This document shows, piece after piece, positions 22,757 through 34,299 of a stretch of DNA of 64,000 bases; position 1 is the first letter of the stretch; the number at the start of each line of letters is the position of its first letter. The position numbers and the translations under genes were made by a program. Source of the DNA: Diphasiastrum complanatum (lineage: Eukaryota > Streptophyta > Lycopodiopsida > Lycopodiales > Lycopodiaceae); NCBI GenBank assembly GCA_029204225.1, contig CM055107.1, positions 13,716,878 to 13,780,877 of the forward strand. Reading direction: 5' to 3'. Below the pieces are notes generated by a model. It did no database searches. It was given only the letters and a program-made list of their open reading frames with translations, and was not told the origin of the DNA.

Positions 22757-23268
22757 CTAAATATGTGAATCAGCATCAATAGGGACCTGTATATGTGACT
22801 CTGACTCACTATGGGATAAAATGACGAGCTCAGGTAGATCAATAACTATCTCAAGTAAATCAGGCAACTCGCTCACACTGTGTGATATAGAATCATCCTC
22901 ATGTGTATCGCTAGCAATGTGTGAATCAACCTCATGTGAATTGCTAGAAATGTGTGACTCTATCTCTATTTGTCCTACACAAGAAAATGGAACCTCGAAT
23001 ATGGAAGAATGCTCACAAGAGGAATCAGAAGGAGTAGAACTCTCAAGACATATTATACCACTCGTAAGAGCAAGAGGAGGAACAATTACATAATCAACGG
23101 AAAATATAAGAAGGCAAAGCATTGGTAAAACGTCATGCCACTCAGAGATAGGCCGATGTGAATGGACATAGTCAAACCACTTCGACCTAGCATAACCCTT
23201 TAAGAGAAAAATTGCATCAAGAATCTTATTAGGACCTGGACAACTTGGCCAAGAAGTATCAAAGTAAT
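22757..23268 (-). pseudogene. Gypsy Gag fragment (R2 copy 1)
   Basis: The minus strand reads ILDAIFLLKGYARSKWFDYV from about 23210 and then EWHDVLPML, resembling the central Gag region in which the protein chain passes a conserved W. Downstream the frame (23122-22757) is rich in S, H, D and E with a repeated DSHI or ESHI pattern. Confidence 0.5.
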
Positions 23269-23337
23269 ACGGTGGCCATTATTCTTTACTGATAGACCAT
23301 TATTTACTGATATACCATTATTCTTTACTGATAGGCC

Positions 23338-25090
23338 ATTATTCTTTATAGAATTCGGTCGCCATTATTACTTACTGATAGACCATTCATTACTTTTAGG
23401 CACAGATAGCATGCTGTAATATTATTATTGGTGGACGTTTACAGCCCCAGATTATATGACAAATGTATGGTTTTTATTACAAGCACGATCACAACTGCCG
23501 ACACATCTCCAATCTCTATCACCATTACTCAAATATCACACCCTCCATCTGCTCAATCCGTCCATCATGAACAGTCCACCACATTGTATCAAAACATACA
23601 ACAAAATCCCCCACCATCCTACGCATCTACCTCTCAGCAGTATCCTCCTATTGGGGAGTGGCGGTACCTTCCGAAAAATGTGCAACGAGCCATCAACGCT
23701 GATGCCATGCATTACCTCTACTCTTCTATCAATGAGTATCAGAATTGGTGCAACTTCTCGCAAGAGAAAAACGTGTAGCTAACAAACAATGTACAAGAAT
23801 CGCAGATTTATTCCACATAATTAGAACAAGAGATCGTTCAATTAAAAAACAAAAAAAGAAAACTCATTGCTGACCTCAAAGAGCTACACCGAAATAACAA
23901 GGATGTTCAAGCTCGCTTACAACGTAGGGATGATCTCATCAAGACTTTAAAAACACAATTAGAAGGTGAACCACGAAGCCACAGGAACTTATAGGCTGCT
24001 CTGATGGGCAATATTCAACGGATTGATTTCAACCAGTTCCAAGCACCACCAATCCCGGAGGGCACCATAATACCTCTCGCTTCCTATCAGAAGTTAACTC
24101 AGGTACTGATGGCGAACCAGGCGCAAGCACAACAATTGCAGCAAACCATTCTAGCAAATCAAACTGTGCTCAACACACGGATTGAAGAGCTAGAAGGACA
24201 GCTAAAAACATTATGCCAGCAGCTACCAACATTACACACAAAGAATGAAGAAACACATGCCAAACACCATAGACAACGGGATGTGGGAATTGATGATCCT
24301 AGACCTTTGCGCTACACAGTACAACAACGGGATAATCCAGGGTATCACTTGGCAATGGTGGAACCTCAAAGCACATAAGGGAGTACTACCACGAACCACG
24401 AATGAGGCATCTCAGCTGAAGAGCCTAACCCCATTGCCACTCAACCTAACACCACCTATCAAGCCTCATTACCCTCACTCGATGACACACCCCTCTCCCC
24501 ACCACATGAACAACCACCTCACCACTTCGACACTCAACCTTATTCACCATCCACTGCTTATCTACTCCGCAAATACCCAACCCTCCTCTGTGAACTTTTC
24601 ACAACCATACCTAACCCTCCACCATCCACACTTACCACAACTACAAAGGTACGACACAGAATCAGGCCGAAGAATCCTAACCGACAAATGTTAATGTCAG
24701 GGGAGTTTAACAAAGCATATCCAAACAGGGAGGACCGAGGCAGGTACACTCTTTCCGATTTCACGATATGTAAATCTCACAAGAAGAAAGTGTTAGCATT
24801 GGAGCCGTAACCTTAGTGGCGACGTGCTATGATATTGGGAAAACATGCTTTCGAGAGATATATCGCGACACCAACTTACATGCGGGTCAATCCAACATAT
24901 TATCCCATATGGCGCAGAGAAGTATTCGCACCAGAAACGGTTCCTAATAAAATATATTGGCCAGTTCTACCTAAAGAAGTTGAGACCGATGACCTGCGGC
25001 CAATTTTGTAGCCAATTGCAACTATTTCTACCGGAGACATCATACAAATCCGGACCGCCATGTTAGGTACTTTGCAGATCATTGCGGCCT
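23338..25090 (+). pseudogene. R1 plus-strand coding remnant, copy 2
   Basis: The best preserved coiled-coil part is an open frame at 24004-24378 (MGNIQRIDFNQFQ, then IEELEGQLKTL). The upstream frame at 23428-23778 ends at the shared TAG after EKNV. The C-terminal block at 24829-25011 (ERYIATPTYMRVNPTYYP) ends at the shared TAG after RPIL. All shared stops seen in copies 1 and 3 are present. Family not recognised; Gag-like by composition. Confidence 0.5.
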
Positions 25091-25403
25091 AATATCATTC
25101 CTTTCTACCTTAAATTGTTTCTGGGATAGAGATCTGCTACCTATAGTTCTGGATCTAAATAAGCCCCTAAGCATACCCATGGATCACATCAATGTGGTAA
25201 GGCTTTATTATCGGTGGAACAACTATATACTACAACTTTTCCAATGGTTTTACAGAAGAATCCAAATTTTTCATAATACAAAATCGACGGATTATAAAAA
25301 ATTTCAAAAAGTATGTAAATTTATACAAGCTAATTGGCAATAGACACACAATAAAATTTTGTATATTAAATGAAAATTTTTACAAAGTACAATTCAACAG
25401 TAT

Positions 25404-26787
25404 CTACTCTGCTTCGGATACTTTCTCTAATGAAAGTTGCAACCTAGAATCATGCAACAATTTTCTTCTTTTGTATGGATCCAACAGCTCATAGTTTTCA
25501 TGCTTACTCAGATCAATGTACGCAGCATACAATGCAAAATGAGACGATCTGAGCATGGAATTCACTGGTCCATATCCTAAAATTTTAAGTGCAATAGTTT
25601 TCTTTACCAAAATTAGTTTATGCACCTTATTAAAATTACGTCCTCCAAGAAAATGAGACACTGCCTTGATTGCCATAATCATTGTCTCACCATGTTGATG
25701 AAACTTTGAATGGGCAACACTTATCTCATTTTTCTTGAAGAACTTCAGATAATGCCCCAGTGCATGTTCTCTTGAAAATTCTCCTGCAGAAGATCTCTGT
25801 CCTCCTCAACGAATTGCAAATTAATAAAAAAAAAATCGCTTTCTGAAATGAAAAAATCCAAAAGCAGCTCCAGTATATAATCTGACATAACGAATCTACT
25901 AGTCCATAATAAGATACAAAACTTACGCATTCAACATTGTCTTCCTTGATTGATGTCTCTCCATCAATATTGTGTCCACCTTTCGTGTGAATAGACAGTT
26001 GGTTTGGAAAAACCAAGATGACTTTGAATTCTGAAAAACTCCTCTTTAGGAGGTGGATCATCTTTTTTATTGCGCATTTCCTCCACAATCATTTTTAAAC
26101 AATCTTTCCCTGAGTAAAGCTCATCATTATGTACATCGTCAACACCAGGGAGAAGATCATCGGCATCAAAATCAATTATATCTGAAAATTCATCAAGCTC
26201 TTTGCTCAAAATGCAAAGAGTCTCAACTTCAGTAAAATCAAAAAGATCCGATATATCCGATAATGTCAAAAAAAAATTATTATCTATATTATAAGTAGGC
26301 AATGTGATAAGATATTTATCAGAAGGAGAAAGGGTGTTGGGAGTTCTAGGGCCAATAAACGATGCCCTGTTTCGTGTAGGATCAAAATTTGTACAGTCAT
26401 ATAAACTAACGTTCGTATCAATAAAAAAAAATTCTATATCTATAATCTTCCACTTTTCAGACTTTGTATCACTAGAAGAAGCAACTTCATAAGTGGGAGG
26501 GCCAGCTTCCGAATCGTTAGAAATATTTAACAAAAAAAAAAAAAAAACAAATGCAGAATGAAAATCAACAAATCTGTATTTTTTATTGTGAATTGGGCAC
26601 TATTTACAGACTTGAAATCATTATGTAACTTGGTGAACATTCTGTCGAGCTTAGCTTTATAGCTATGCTTGTCGAGTGCCACCAGGTCCTGATAATGAAT
26701 CATGTCCTCATTCTGAAATCTGAATAAGAGAGTACTGAGTAGAGACTTAAATCTGAGATAAATCTGTGAAAATACCAGGACCCTCAA
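25404..26787 (-). pseudogene. R1 minus-strand spliced gene of unknown function, copy 2
   Basis: Inferred exons on the minus strand: about 26787-26590 (MIHYQDLVALDKHSYKAKLD), about 26520-25927, and 25796-25404. The last intron has donor GC/GTAAGT at 25926-25921 and an acceptor ending GACAG at 25797, keeping phase 0. The last exon (131 codons with stop) is fully open and includes LGHYLKFFK, HQHGETMIMAIKAVSHFLGG and DLSKHENYELLDPYKRRK. The middle exon is acidic around DFDADDLLPGVDDVHNDELY. Breaks specific to this copy: a net 14-bp deletion near 25987 and a changed donor after the first exon. Expression would come from the CACGTG-rich region to the right. No domain family recognised. Confidence 0.5.
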
Positions 26788-26939
26788 TACTAGAAAGAAG
26801 AATAAAAAGAAAAGCAGAAAAAAGATATTTGAAATACTCTAAATTATCACTAATACCGAATTCATGAAAAAAAAAACAAACTAGAATCGAAATTAGGCGC
26901 AAAATGTAGGTCAGACAAGAACCTCAAGGCAATGTGCGC

Positions 26940-27370
26940 TCGAAAGAGATATAACAAAACAAGATATCGGAACTGAACGCGTGTACAAAGATCAGAAATA
27001 AAATGAGGCGCGTTTGAATGTGATATCGGACTAGGCAGTATCGGTTCCAGGCACAAGTAAGTCAACGGAACGTAAACAATGGACAGGGCACGCTTGATAT
27101 CGTTATCCGGATTTGCACATGTGGAGGAGTTACAAAAGGACACGTGTTGATGCATGATTCGTCATCAATATTTCATCGTATAAACAATGATTGATCTAAC
27201 ATCTCTCACGTGTAGAATGACACGTGTCCAAATCTGATTGGTGCATGTGTCTCGACCCACGTGGCCTCATAATTGAGTCAGTACGAACAATCCACGTGGA
27301 CCAGTTAGATGCCTACATGTGTCACCAGCCATTTTTTTCACACGTGCAAAAATTTCCTATATATCACCCT
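26940..27370. promoter_or_regulatory. CACGTG-rich, possibly bidirectional promoter (copy 2)
   Basis: Six exact CACGTG G-boxes lie within 206 bp: 27141, 27207, 27221, 27258, 27293 and 27341. A TATA-like TATATAT at 27357-27363 follows for rightward transcription, and a minus-strand TTATATC near 26955 could serve the leftward R1 gene. Five to six of the sites are kept in copy 3. G-boxes bind plant bZIP and bHLH factors in stress, ABA or light responses. Confidence 0.6.
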
Positions 27371-27740
27371 CGGAATTTTCATTTTTTTTTGTAGAATTTT
27401 CGGTTTTCACTCCCAATATCGCTCTCAAGCGCGCTCTCTCTTCGCAAAATACTCTACCTTCTCATCGTGCACTCGAGACCGATACCGCTATGATTCCAAT
27501 ATCGCTTTCGAGCACGGATCTCTTTTTTGCACATATTCTCTATCTATGTGCTCGAAACCGATATTCAATTCTGGTATCGCTCTCAAGCGCCTTCTGATCG
27601 CAAATTTTTTTCTTTTCATTCCCTACGCTTGGGTTCAAACTTTTCTTTCCTAATTTACTTTTTTTGATTCTAAGAATGATGGCTAGGACCAAATCCACTA
27701 CCCACTATACAGCCATCCCATGTCCCTGTTCCCCCTGGCA
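27371..27740 (+). other. Leader and short frame beginning MMARTKST (copy 2)
   Basis: A C/T-rich leader with repeated TCTCAAGCGC and TCGAGC motifs follows the TATA box and leads to ATGATGGCTAGG at 27676. The frame is short and cut by a deletion here. In copy 3 (55575-55673) it has 32 codons. It could be the start of a retroelement Gag gene or a transcript leader. Confidence 0.4.
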
Positions 27741-28270
27741 GTTGTCCTCTTATCTCGGCATGTTGTATAAATGTGAGAAAGAGGCAGTTAACTCTGGATT
27801 TAACCTTTAAACTTGGGCCTTTAAGACATAATTGTAAGGGTTTAAGTTCAGTTAGTTCTAGACTTAAGAATATTGCAAATAATTCTAGTTTTACAACCTA
27901 AACTAGAATATTCGTCCTTTTAGGAGTTTGTCCCAGAAAGCCCATCTTTGGCGGGTACTGAACGTCTTATGCGAGTCATTTTTTCCTGCAAGGGAATTCT
28001 AGTATCTTCTGTTGCGCAACGAAATTGTTTCACCAGGATACGTCGATCTATCATAAGATGCACTACACATAGCCATGCACAAATCCACTTTCCACATCCT
28101 ATCATGAGATAATCTAGTTGGAAATAGCCTTAGGCACTCTAGTAGGGAAGCGCCTTAGACATGACCTAGTAGAAAGCCATAGATTCCTCGTGATAAGATC
28201 ATCATATTGTGAATACCTTCCACATTCATCATCTAACCATTGTGTGTAGAATCATCTATCTTAGATCAGA
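27741..28270. other. Junction region, no gene
   Basis: 27741-27990 matches 55945-56190 (after a deletion relative to copy 3). 27998-28270 matches 57494-57755. No coding region recognised. The segment 27945-27985 holds one unit of the TGCGAGTCATTT repeat. Confidence 0.55.
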
Positions 28271-28450
28271 ATGTCAGGGGAGACAAACAATCTGTCTCCA
28301 CCACAAGTAGATAAGAGGATTCCGAGAATCAATGCCCAAAGTATGATGGATAATCGGACCCAGTCAGCTTCCTCCAAGATTTTGATAATGCTTGTAAGTT
28401 CTATGGAGACAGCTCTGAAGCTGAAAAGTTAAGGTTGTTTCCAATGATTT
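28271..28450 (+). pseudogene. Ty3/gypsy Gag N-terminal fragment
   Basis: The plus strand begins MSGETNNLSPPQVDKRI and after a one-base frame change continues SFLQDFDNACKFYGDSSEAE then KLRLFPMI, the usual Gag opening (F..DFE.AC, KL..FP). It stops at a TGA after FPMI. The same fragment is at 57755-57930. It is opposite in direction to the adjacent copia. Confidence 0.65.
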
Positions 28451-29109
28451 GAGGAGAAAGGATTTCGCAGTCGCAAAACAGTCGCGACAACCACGATCCT
28501 CTTGCGATTCGGATGGAGTTCAGATGCGATTGCTGGACACTGCCAACTGAATCACTCCTACAATCCTCCAAAATGTAGTCAGGTGCTGCTAATCTACGTT
28601 TATAAAATTAATGCAGCATTCAACATAGTTTTAACCAAGGTGCGGAATTAGAATGAACAAGAAAACTTAGACATACAAATAATAGCAGAAACATTTGCAT
28701 TTGAGATCAGACACAACAAGAAAATCGTCTATATTGATCTTTCTCTGATTCTTCAAGCACTGCATGCAAATCCACGTAGTGTGTTGGCGTGGGAGAAACA
28801 CGGTTCTCTCACGAGTAATCGTCTTGATTTACTAGCGGATAGTTGGATCTATAGATCCTAGATGAAATTGTCTTCGCACGCAGGTGGACATGTATTTTGT
28901 AATTTTGTCTTGACTGCTTACTAGCATCAGACTACAAATTACACTTATGTGTATTCCATCATCACTTGTCAAGTATTATCCAGCAAGTATATAGTCCCTC
29001 CATGTAACTTTTAGATTAGAGTGATTAAGCATCTACAACTAATCAGGAAATTACAAAGTGGCAGATTAGCCACAACCTAGATTGTATCCGCTGACATCGT
29101 GCCATCAGA
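28451..29109. other. Unassigned sequence beside copia, no gene
   Basis: Shared with 57930-58300 except that about 280 bp (near 28678-28960) are missing there. It may contain the 3' LTR of the copia element, but no terminal TG/CA pair or polypurine tract was convincing. Confidence 0.4.
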
Positions 29110-30917
29110 TCAGACATCTATACTTCTGGGTACTTGCATGATCTCGTTGGTACTCTTTGGAGCGTGAGGGGTAGCAAAAGGTTTCACAACGTTGGTTTCG
29201 TTTCCTTCGTTGGTTTTGTTTTCATCGTTGGTTTCGTTTTGGTCGTCTGCTCGTATTGGACCGCAAAAGGTCTCGTATTGGACCTGAGATGCTTTTACAG
29301 TCGTCCTTGTGGGATGCCCATCTAGCATCGCTATAGGAAAGTATCCTGAAACCTACACTACGACAATAACACAGCCCGTCATCCCTCATTAATTGAAGAT
29401 ATTGCTCATACTAGCATCAATCACATTGCATGCTTCGTTAGAAAATGTCACACGCATCCCTGCATCTACTATTCTTGCTACAGAAAGCAAGTCTTGCTGC
29501 AGAGTAGGCATGAACAGAACGTCTTTAAGTCATCTGTCTCTGCCGTTGGTGTTGAGCCATAGTGAACCAATACCGTTCACTTGATGTCTAGATCCATCCA
29601 AGAACTATGAATCTTGAAGGATCTGCACTTCTGAAATCAGACATTATTCTTCTTGATGTCACGAAGTGTGAGGTGGCTCCTGAATCTAGGATCACCTCAT
29701 GTGTGTCAGATGTTGATGTTGCACACACGTCCTCATAGATATAGGCGGTCGAACAGTTTCTGTTCATTCTTTCTTCGCCCATCTAGGAGATCTCCGGCTC
29801 ATCGATATAGGATGAATTGTTGTTGTTCTCTTGTCTGTTTTGTGCTGCTTTGTTTCTCAGGTTCTGGTGGCAATCCACGGCTGCATGACCCTTCTTATGG
29901 CAATGGATACACTCAATCTTGGGATTGAGCCATCATGTATCTACTGTATGCCCATCTCTTTTGCATCTCACACAAGTCTTCTTGTCTGTACCTTGTTGTT
30001 TCGACGTTTCTTGAATTTTTCTTTGTTGTCGTAGAGGGCCTAGTCAGAACCATCCTTGTGATCAAGATGTTCTCTGGCCTCGACTTCCTCTCGAATCTCA
30101 ACAATCACCTTTTTGAGGTTCATGGTAGGATCTTTCGCAAGCAGGGTTCTTGTCGTCTGGGTAAGGCTCTCAACAGGTACGTGAGCTGCTTCTCAGCTAA
30201 CACTGCATTCTCTGCTCCAAAGTTATGTAGTGATAGAAACAGATCCTTCATCTTTCTTACAAAGGAAGTGAGGTCTTTCCCATCCCACTGTAAATTCGTC
30301 AGCTGATCTTCCAGCATCATGATTTGACTTCTTGATTTCGTCTGAAATTTTGTGAGCAATGCATCCCACATCTCCTTAGCTTTGGAGAGTGTAGCCAGGT
30401 CAAGTGTGAGGCTATCTTCGATGGATGAAGACATCAAGGCTACTGCCTTGTCATTTTTCTCCTTCCATTTGCGTAGCTCCTTGCTTGATGTCGTAGGCAT
30501 TTCTTCTATGCCATCTACCCGGGGGAAGAGTCCTTCGCCCTTGAGTATTAGTGATGTCTTAACTTTCCAGGCTAGAAAGTTAGATCCTGAAGAATCATTT
30601 GGTCCAGACTGCATGTTGCTCTTCTTGTCAGTATATCCTGACTTTGTAGATCTCTTGGATCTAAACTTCTGATTTTCTAAATATAGAGATTGAGGATCCG
30701 ATCTTGAGCCTAAGGAGGATGCAGATCTTATGATCTCCTATTGTAGGAGCAGCGAAATTACTCTTGACAGAGTGAGGTGCCCCTGGGTCAAAATTTCCAT
30801 GACCCAATTTTTGTAGGCTTCAGGTAGACTCGATAATAGAGTCATGAGAGCATCAGAATCTTCTATACTGAGCCAGTTGCAGTTATTTGCTCCATAAGAT
30901 TTTTGAAAGTGTTGAGG
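29110..30917 (-). mobile_element. Ty1/copia element, internally deleted copy
   Basis: Minus strand. Gag runs 30614-30120 (FLAWKVKTSLILKGEGLFP) with a leading Gag-like tail from another element (30917-30620). Zinc-knuckle and protease pieces lie at 30104-29588 (VILDSGATSHF). RNase H-side and polyprotein-tail sequence follows at 29390-29110. Compared with the copy at 58.3-63.2 kb, integrase and RT are gone: about 2.4 kb between the equivalents of 59201 and 61575, plus about 0.6 kb between 58465 and 59079. Confidence 0.85.
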
Positions 30918-32690
30918 TGACTCGAAACACTCTCTACGTCAGACATTATCAAAGTGAATAATTTTTTTCTCAAGTGTAAGTTGGAAGTTATATATTACAA
31001 GTGTCTTGCTTCAGAAAATATATTTACAAGCATTAAATGCTATCTACTGTATTTATCACAATGTCCTTGTATCAGTGACTATATGTACAAAGCATATAAC
31101 CGTCACTGGGATATTTTGCATGTCAGTTAGTTCCAGACAATTTTAGGTCTGCTAAAGTCAAAAATCCCGAAGTGTGAAAAATGGAAGGTGCCCAAAAATG
31201 TTTGAGTGCCAAAAATGTACAAGGCACAAAAATGGCAAAGGTCCGAAAAGTGCAAAGGTGCGAAAAATGCGAAGGTGCAAAAAATGCAAATGTCCGACAA
31301 AAATGTAGTTGGCCTTCGACTATTTTCAGGATGCTCATTACTTGGATGATTTTAAGGCGAGCATGAAAAATCTAACACACTTTTTGGTTGATATTAATAA
31401 GCTTTTTCATGTAATCATGTCAACAATAAAGTTATTTTCATGAGAAATAGAGTAATCACGTCAATATGAAAACCCTGATCCATGGTAGCATTCCCAGATT
31501 CACACATGTGCATCACAACCATTCTATGGTAAAATGTTTCTAGCAACAATTTTTTTCAACTACTTCATCTTCTTGATTAATCCGGATCATCAAAACCCAT
31601 TCAATTCCATGTGACGTGCAAAGTTGTAGTAATGAAGTACAAGGAATGGTGCACATGGCCAACTGAGATGTTGCTCCACACTCCAAATAATGCTAAAAGT
31701 AGTGGAATACAACAACCTGCCCCATAGGAGTCAAAATTCAACTTTGATGGATTTACTGAAAAATGTAAGGGAGCTCAAAATGTGACTGATCTCAATTTCT
31801 ATGGTAACTCTTGTGTTGAACGATTGTTAGAGTTTTTGTTTTGAAGTGGTGATTGTAACTTTAAGGTTGAATCTAATTGTTTGAGTCGTCACAAATCATT
31901 GCATGATCTCGTTCTCTATGGTAACTCTTATGGCTTTTCGGCCTTGCCTTGCAAAGGCAATTCTATGTGTTGAGGTCTGTTTTACAGTCTCAAGTGTGTA
32001 CTTGCTGCTTCGTGTGCCTTTTTTTGCAGTATGCAATAAGTTGGCGATTAATTTTCTTTGTTAGAATCTACAAGTAAAGTCTCATTCTTTCATACATGCA
32101 TCCAAGTAGCTAAGATTTTTTTTTGCATGATAACTTAGTTTTTTTGATGAAACGTTTGCCGATTCGGGATGACACCGCATGTGGTTTCTTATCTTCTTTA
32201 CAATCATTTTATATTTTATGCAAGTGTCTAAAGAATAGACATGTTAAAAAAAAGATTACATAGCTTCTCTTGTTACTTGCAAGCTCAATTATGTTTCACC
32301 ATCTTCTCTCATCTACTGCTGCTACTACTCGTTATTCTCAATATCTTTTTCTTTTTTTGCACATGTGTTTGACCTTTTAGCAGGTTGGATGAGGAGTTGT
32401 TGGATTGAGTTGTGAATACTAAAACGTGAACACTCTGATCGTGATATGATGAATACTAATCGTAAAACTGTGAATACCGATCCTGAAACTGTGACTACTA
32501 TCGTGAAACTATGAATATATTGAACGTGAAACTATGAATACTGATCATGAAACTATGAATACTGATCGTGAAAGTTTGAATATTGATTGTGAAACGCAGA
32601 ATACTTTGATTGTGAAATATGTTTAATAGTGCAATTGTGAATAAAAAATGTCAACTTTTCTAAATATTGAAATTGCGAATATTCAATCAT
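30918..32690. repeat. Block B1, copy 2
   Basis: Matches 4553-6300 and 63172-64000. It carries the AAAAATG/AAGGTGC tandem (31165-31310) and a single arm of the sequence that forms the palindrome in copy 1 (about 32403-32680). It leads directly to the upstream flank of germin gene B. Confidence 0.7.
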
Positions 32691-33266
32691 AAATAATAAA
32701 TCGTGATTTTTGTGAATTTCATTAATTATATCTACTAATCTTCTTGCACTATCCTAAAATATTTGTGTATTTGTTTTAAATTATAATCACAATTTTGTCT
32801 GACTATGCAGAAATCCACCATAAAGCAGTATCCCACCAAGGAGGAGTACAAGTATGCATATGGTAACAATATGCAATCATTACTCAAATTATTGGAGAGA
32901 CAAGGAGTAAGAATCAATTGGGATGTTGCTTCTGAGGTATGGCTTCAAAATAGATTTTAACTTCACCATAGCGTTTGGTGCAAGTTTTTAGTGTTGCCTC
33001 CCAAAAAGAAATCTGTGTGAGAGGAGACGCCTTCAGCATAGGTAACGTATACACACCTATGCTGCTATAAATTTGACGTGTCTCCAAAATACAAAGGAAA
33101 GTGGGGGGCATCCGGCATTACACCATGATCCCTATCCAGTCTCCATGGAGACGTAAGGAAGCAGGCTTCAATGGGAGATTGAAATGCATGCATCTGATGC
33201 AGAATGTTAAAAGGAGGCAGTTTCAAGTTTCCAGCTCCGATTTTGACAAGTCAGTCGGTGTAGTTA

Positions 33267-33525
33267 CCACGTGGTCCTCCACTATATTGTCTAAGATAAA
33301 AATCTGTAGGCGATGAGAATTGACTTTTTTTCCTTGTGGAAGAAGCTTTTGGACAATCACAATTGTGAATGTAATCGTTATAGTCGATAAATTACCGCGT
33401 CACTCCAGTCCTCCACAACTACCCTTGACAATATCCATGCTGCATCTAGTCGCAACAGTCAGCAAATTACCGCGTCAATCCACTCCTCAAACAAATCAGC
33501 TAGCTTCCTTCTTGCCTATAAGTAT
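33267..33525 (+). promoter_or_regulatory. Promoter of germin-like gene B
   Basis: The same layout as gene A: palindromic CCACGTGG at 33267-33274, TTGAC cores near 33323 and 33425, and TATA-like CTATAAGTA at 33516-33524. The upstream flank carries a 935-bp deletion relative to gene A, which ends well before these sites. Confidence 0.55.
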
Positions 33526-33636
33526 CGACCCTTTTGCCTCTACTTACTCATCTGCCTTTTTCCGCTCCGCAAAAGCCAATCTCGTCTGCTCCCTGTTGCT
33601 ACTTTTTTCATCTGTTTCGAAAAATCTTCTTCTCAA

Positions 33637-34299
33637 ATGGCTGCATTTGTACATTTTCTAGGATTATGCTTTCTCGGTCTTCTCGTTGCAGTTCCTTGGG
33701 GAGCCATTGCTGCCGACGAAGACCCACTTCAAGATGTCTGCGTCGCTGATCCCAATGCGCAAGTCAAAGTCAATGGGTTCGTATGTAAGGCAATGCCTAA
33801 TGCTTCTGATTTTGTTTCCCCTCTCCTGAGGAAGGCCGGGAACACCAACAATAAACTGGGCTCTAGTGTTACCGCTGCAGGAGCTGCCAACTTCCCAGGG
33901 CTTAACACTCAAGGACTCTCCTTTGCACGCATAGATTATGCACCAGGTGGAGTTGTTCCTCCTCACAATCATCCACGGGCATCAGAAGTTTTATTCGTCG
34001 TGGCTGGAACTCTCCGTGTAGGCTTTGTCAGCAGCGACGGAAACTCCACCCTCTTCACAAACACTTTGTACCCGGGAGACCTCACCGTGTTCCCCAGGGG
34101 TCTCGTTCACTTCATAATCAACGTGGGAGACAGTCAAGCATTCTCACTGTCAGGTTTGGACAGCCAGAATCCAGGAGCCAGTCTGCTCCCTACTGTCTTG
34201 TTTGCATCCAATCCAACGATTGGCGATGATGTGCTGGGGAAAGCGTTCAATCTTCCACAAAAGGAAATAGACATGATAAAAGCAGCCCTCAAGGGTTAA
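33637..34299 (+). CDS. Germin-like protein B (secreted cupin)
   Basis: A 220-residue germin-like protein with signal peptide (about 1-25), Cys35/Cys50 pair, metal ligands His110, His112, Glu117 and His158, and no intron. Only three coding bases differ from gene A: F10 to L, S69 to N, and one silent change near 33771. Role as for gene A: an apoplastic, manganese-binding cupin, likely in wall, stress or defence biology. Its 3' flank is interrupted 770 bp downstream by a complete LTR retrotransposon. Confidence 0.95.
   Translation: MAAFVHFLGLCFLGLLVAVPWGAIAADEDPLQDVCVADPNAQVKVNGFVCKAMPNASDFVSPLLRKAGNTNNKLGSSVTAAGAANFPGLNTQGLSFARIDYAPGGVVPPHNHPRASEVLFVVAGTLRVGFVSSDGNSTLFTNTLYPGDLTVFPRGLVHFIINVGDSQAFSLSGLDSQNPGASLLPTVLFASNPTIGDDVLGKAFNLPQKEIDMIKAALKG

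Larger units (their letters stand above)
19464..23268 (-). mobile_element. Ty3/gypsy chromovirus remnant R2, copy 1
   Basis: On the minus strand the order is Gag scrap (23268-22757), Gag end and protease (22716-21900), about 2 kb of unrecognisable sequence, then a chromodomain-like end (about 19800-19650). A complete chromovirus would need about 4 kb for RT, RNase H and integrase between protease and chromodomain, so most of pol is deleted or decayed beyond recognition. The same remnant, joined to the same R1 sequence, is at 47548-51126, so deletion preceded duplication. The equal-length open frames on both strands between 19.9 and 21.7 kb are not believed to be genes. Confidence 0.75.
23269..26850. 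mobile_element. R1 repeat, copy 2
   Basis: Starts with a short tandem of TTCTTTACTGATAGACCATT-like units (23269-23400) joined to R2. It contains the plus-strand remnant and the minus-strand gene as in copy 1. To the right it continues into the CACGTG-rich region and a plus-strand leader (26850-27740), which copy 1 has lost. It is paralleled by copy 3 with identical order R2-R1-promoter. Confidence 0.65.
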
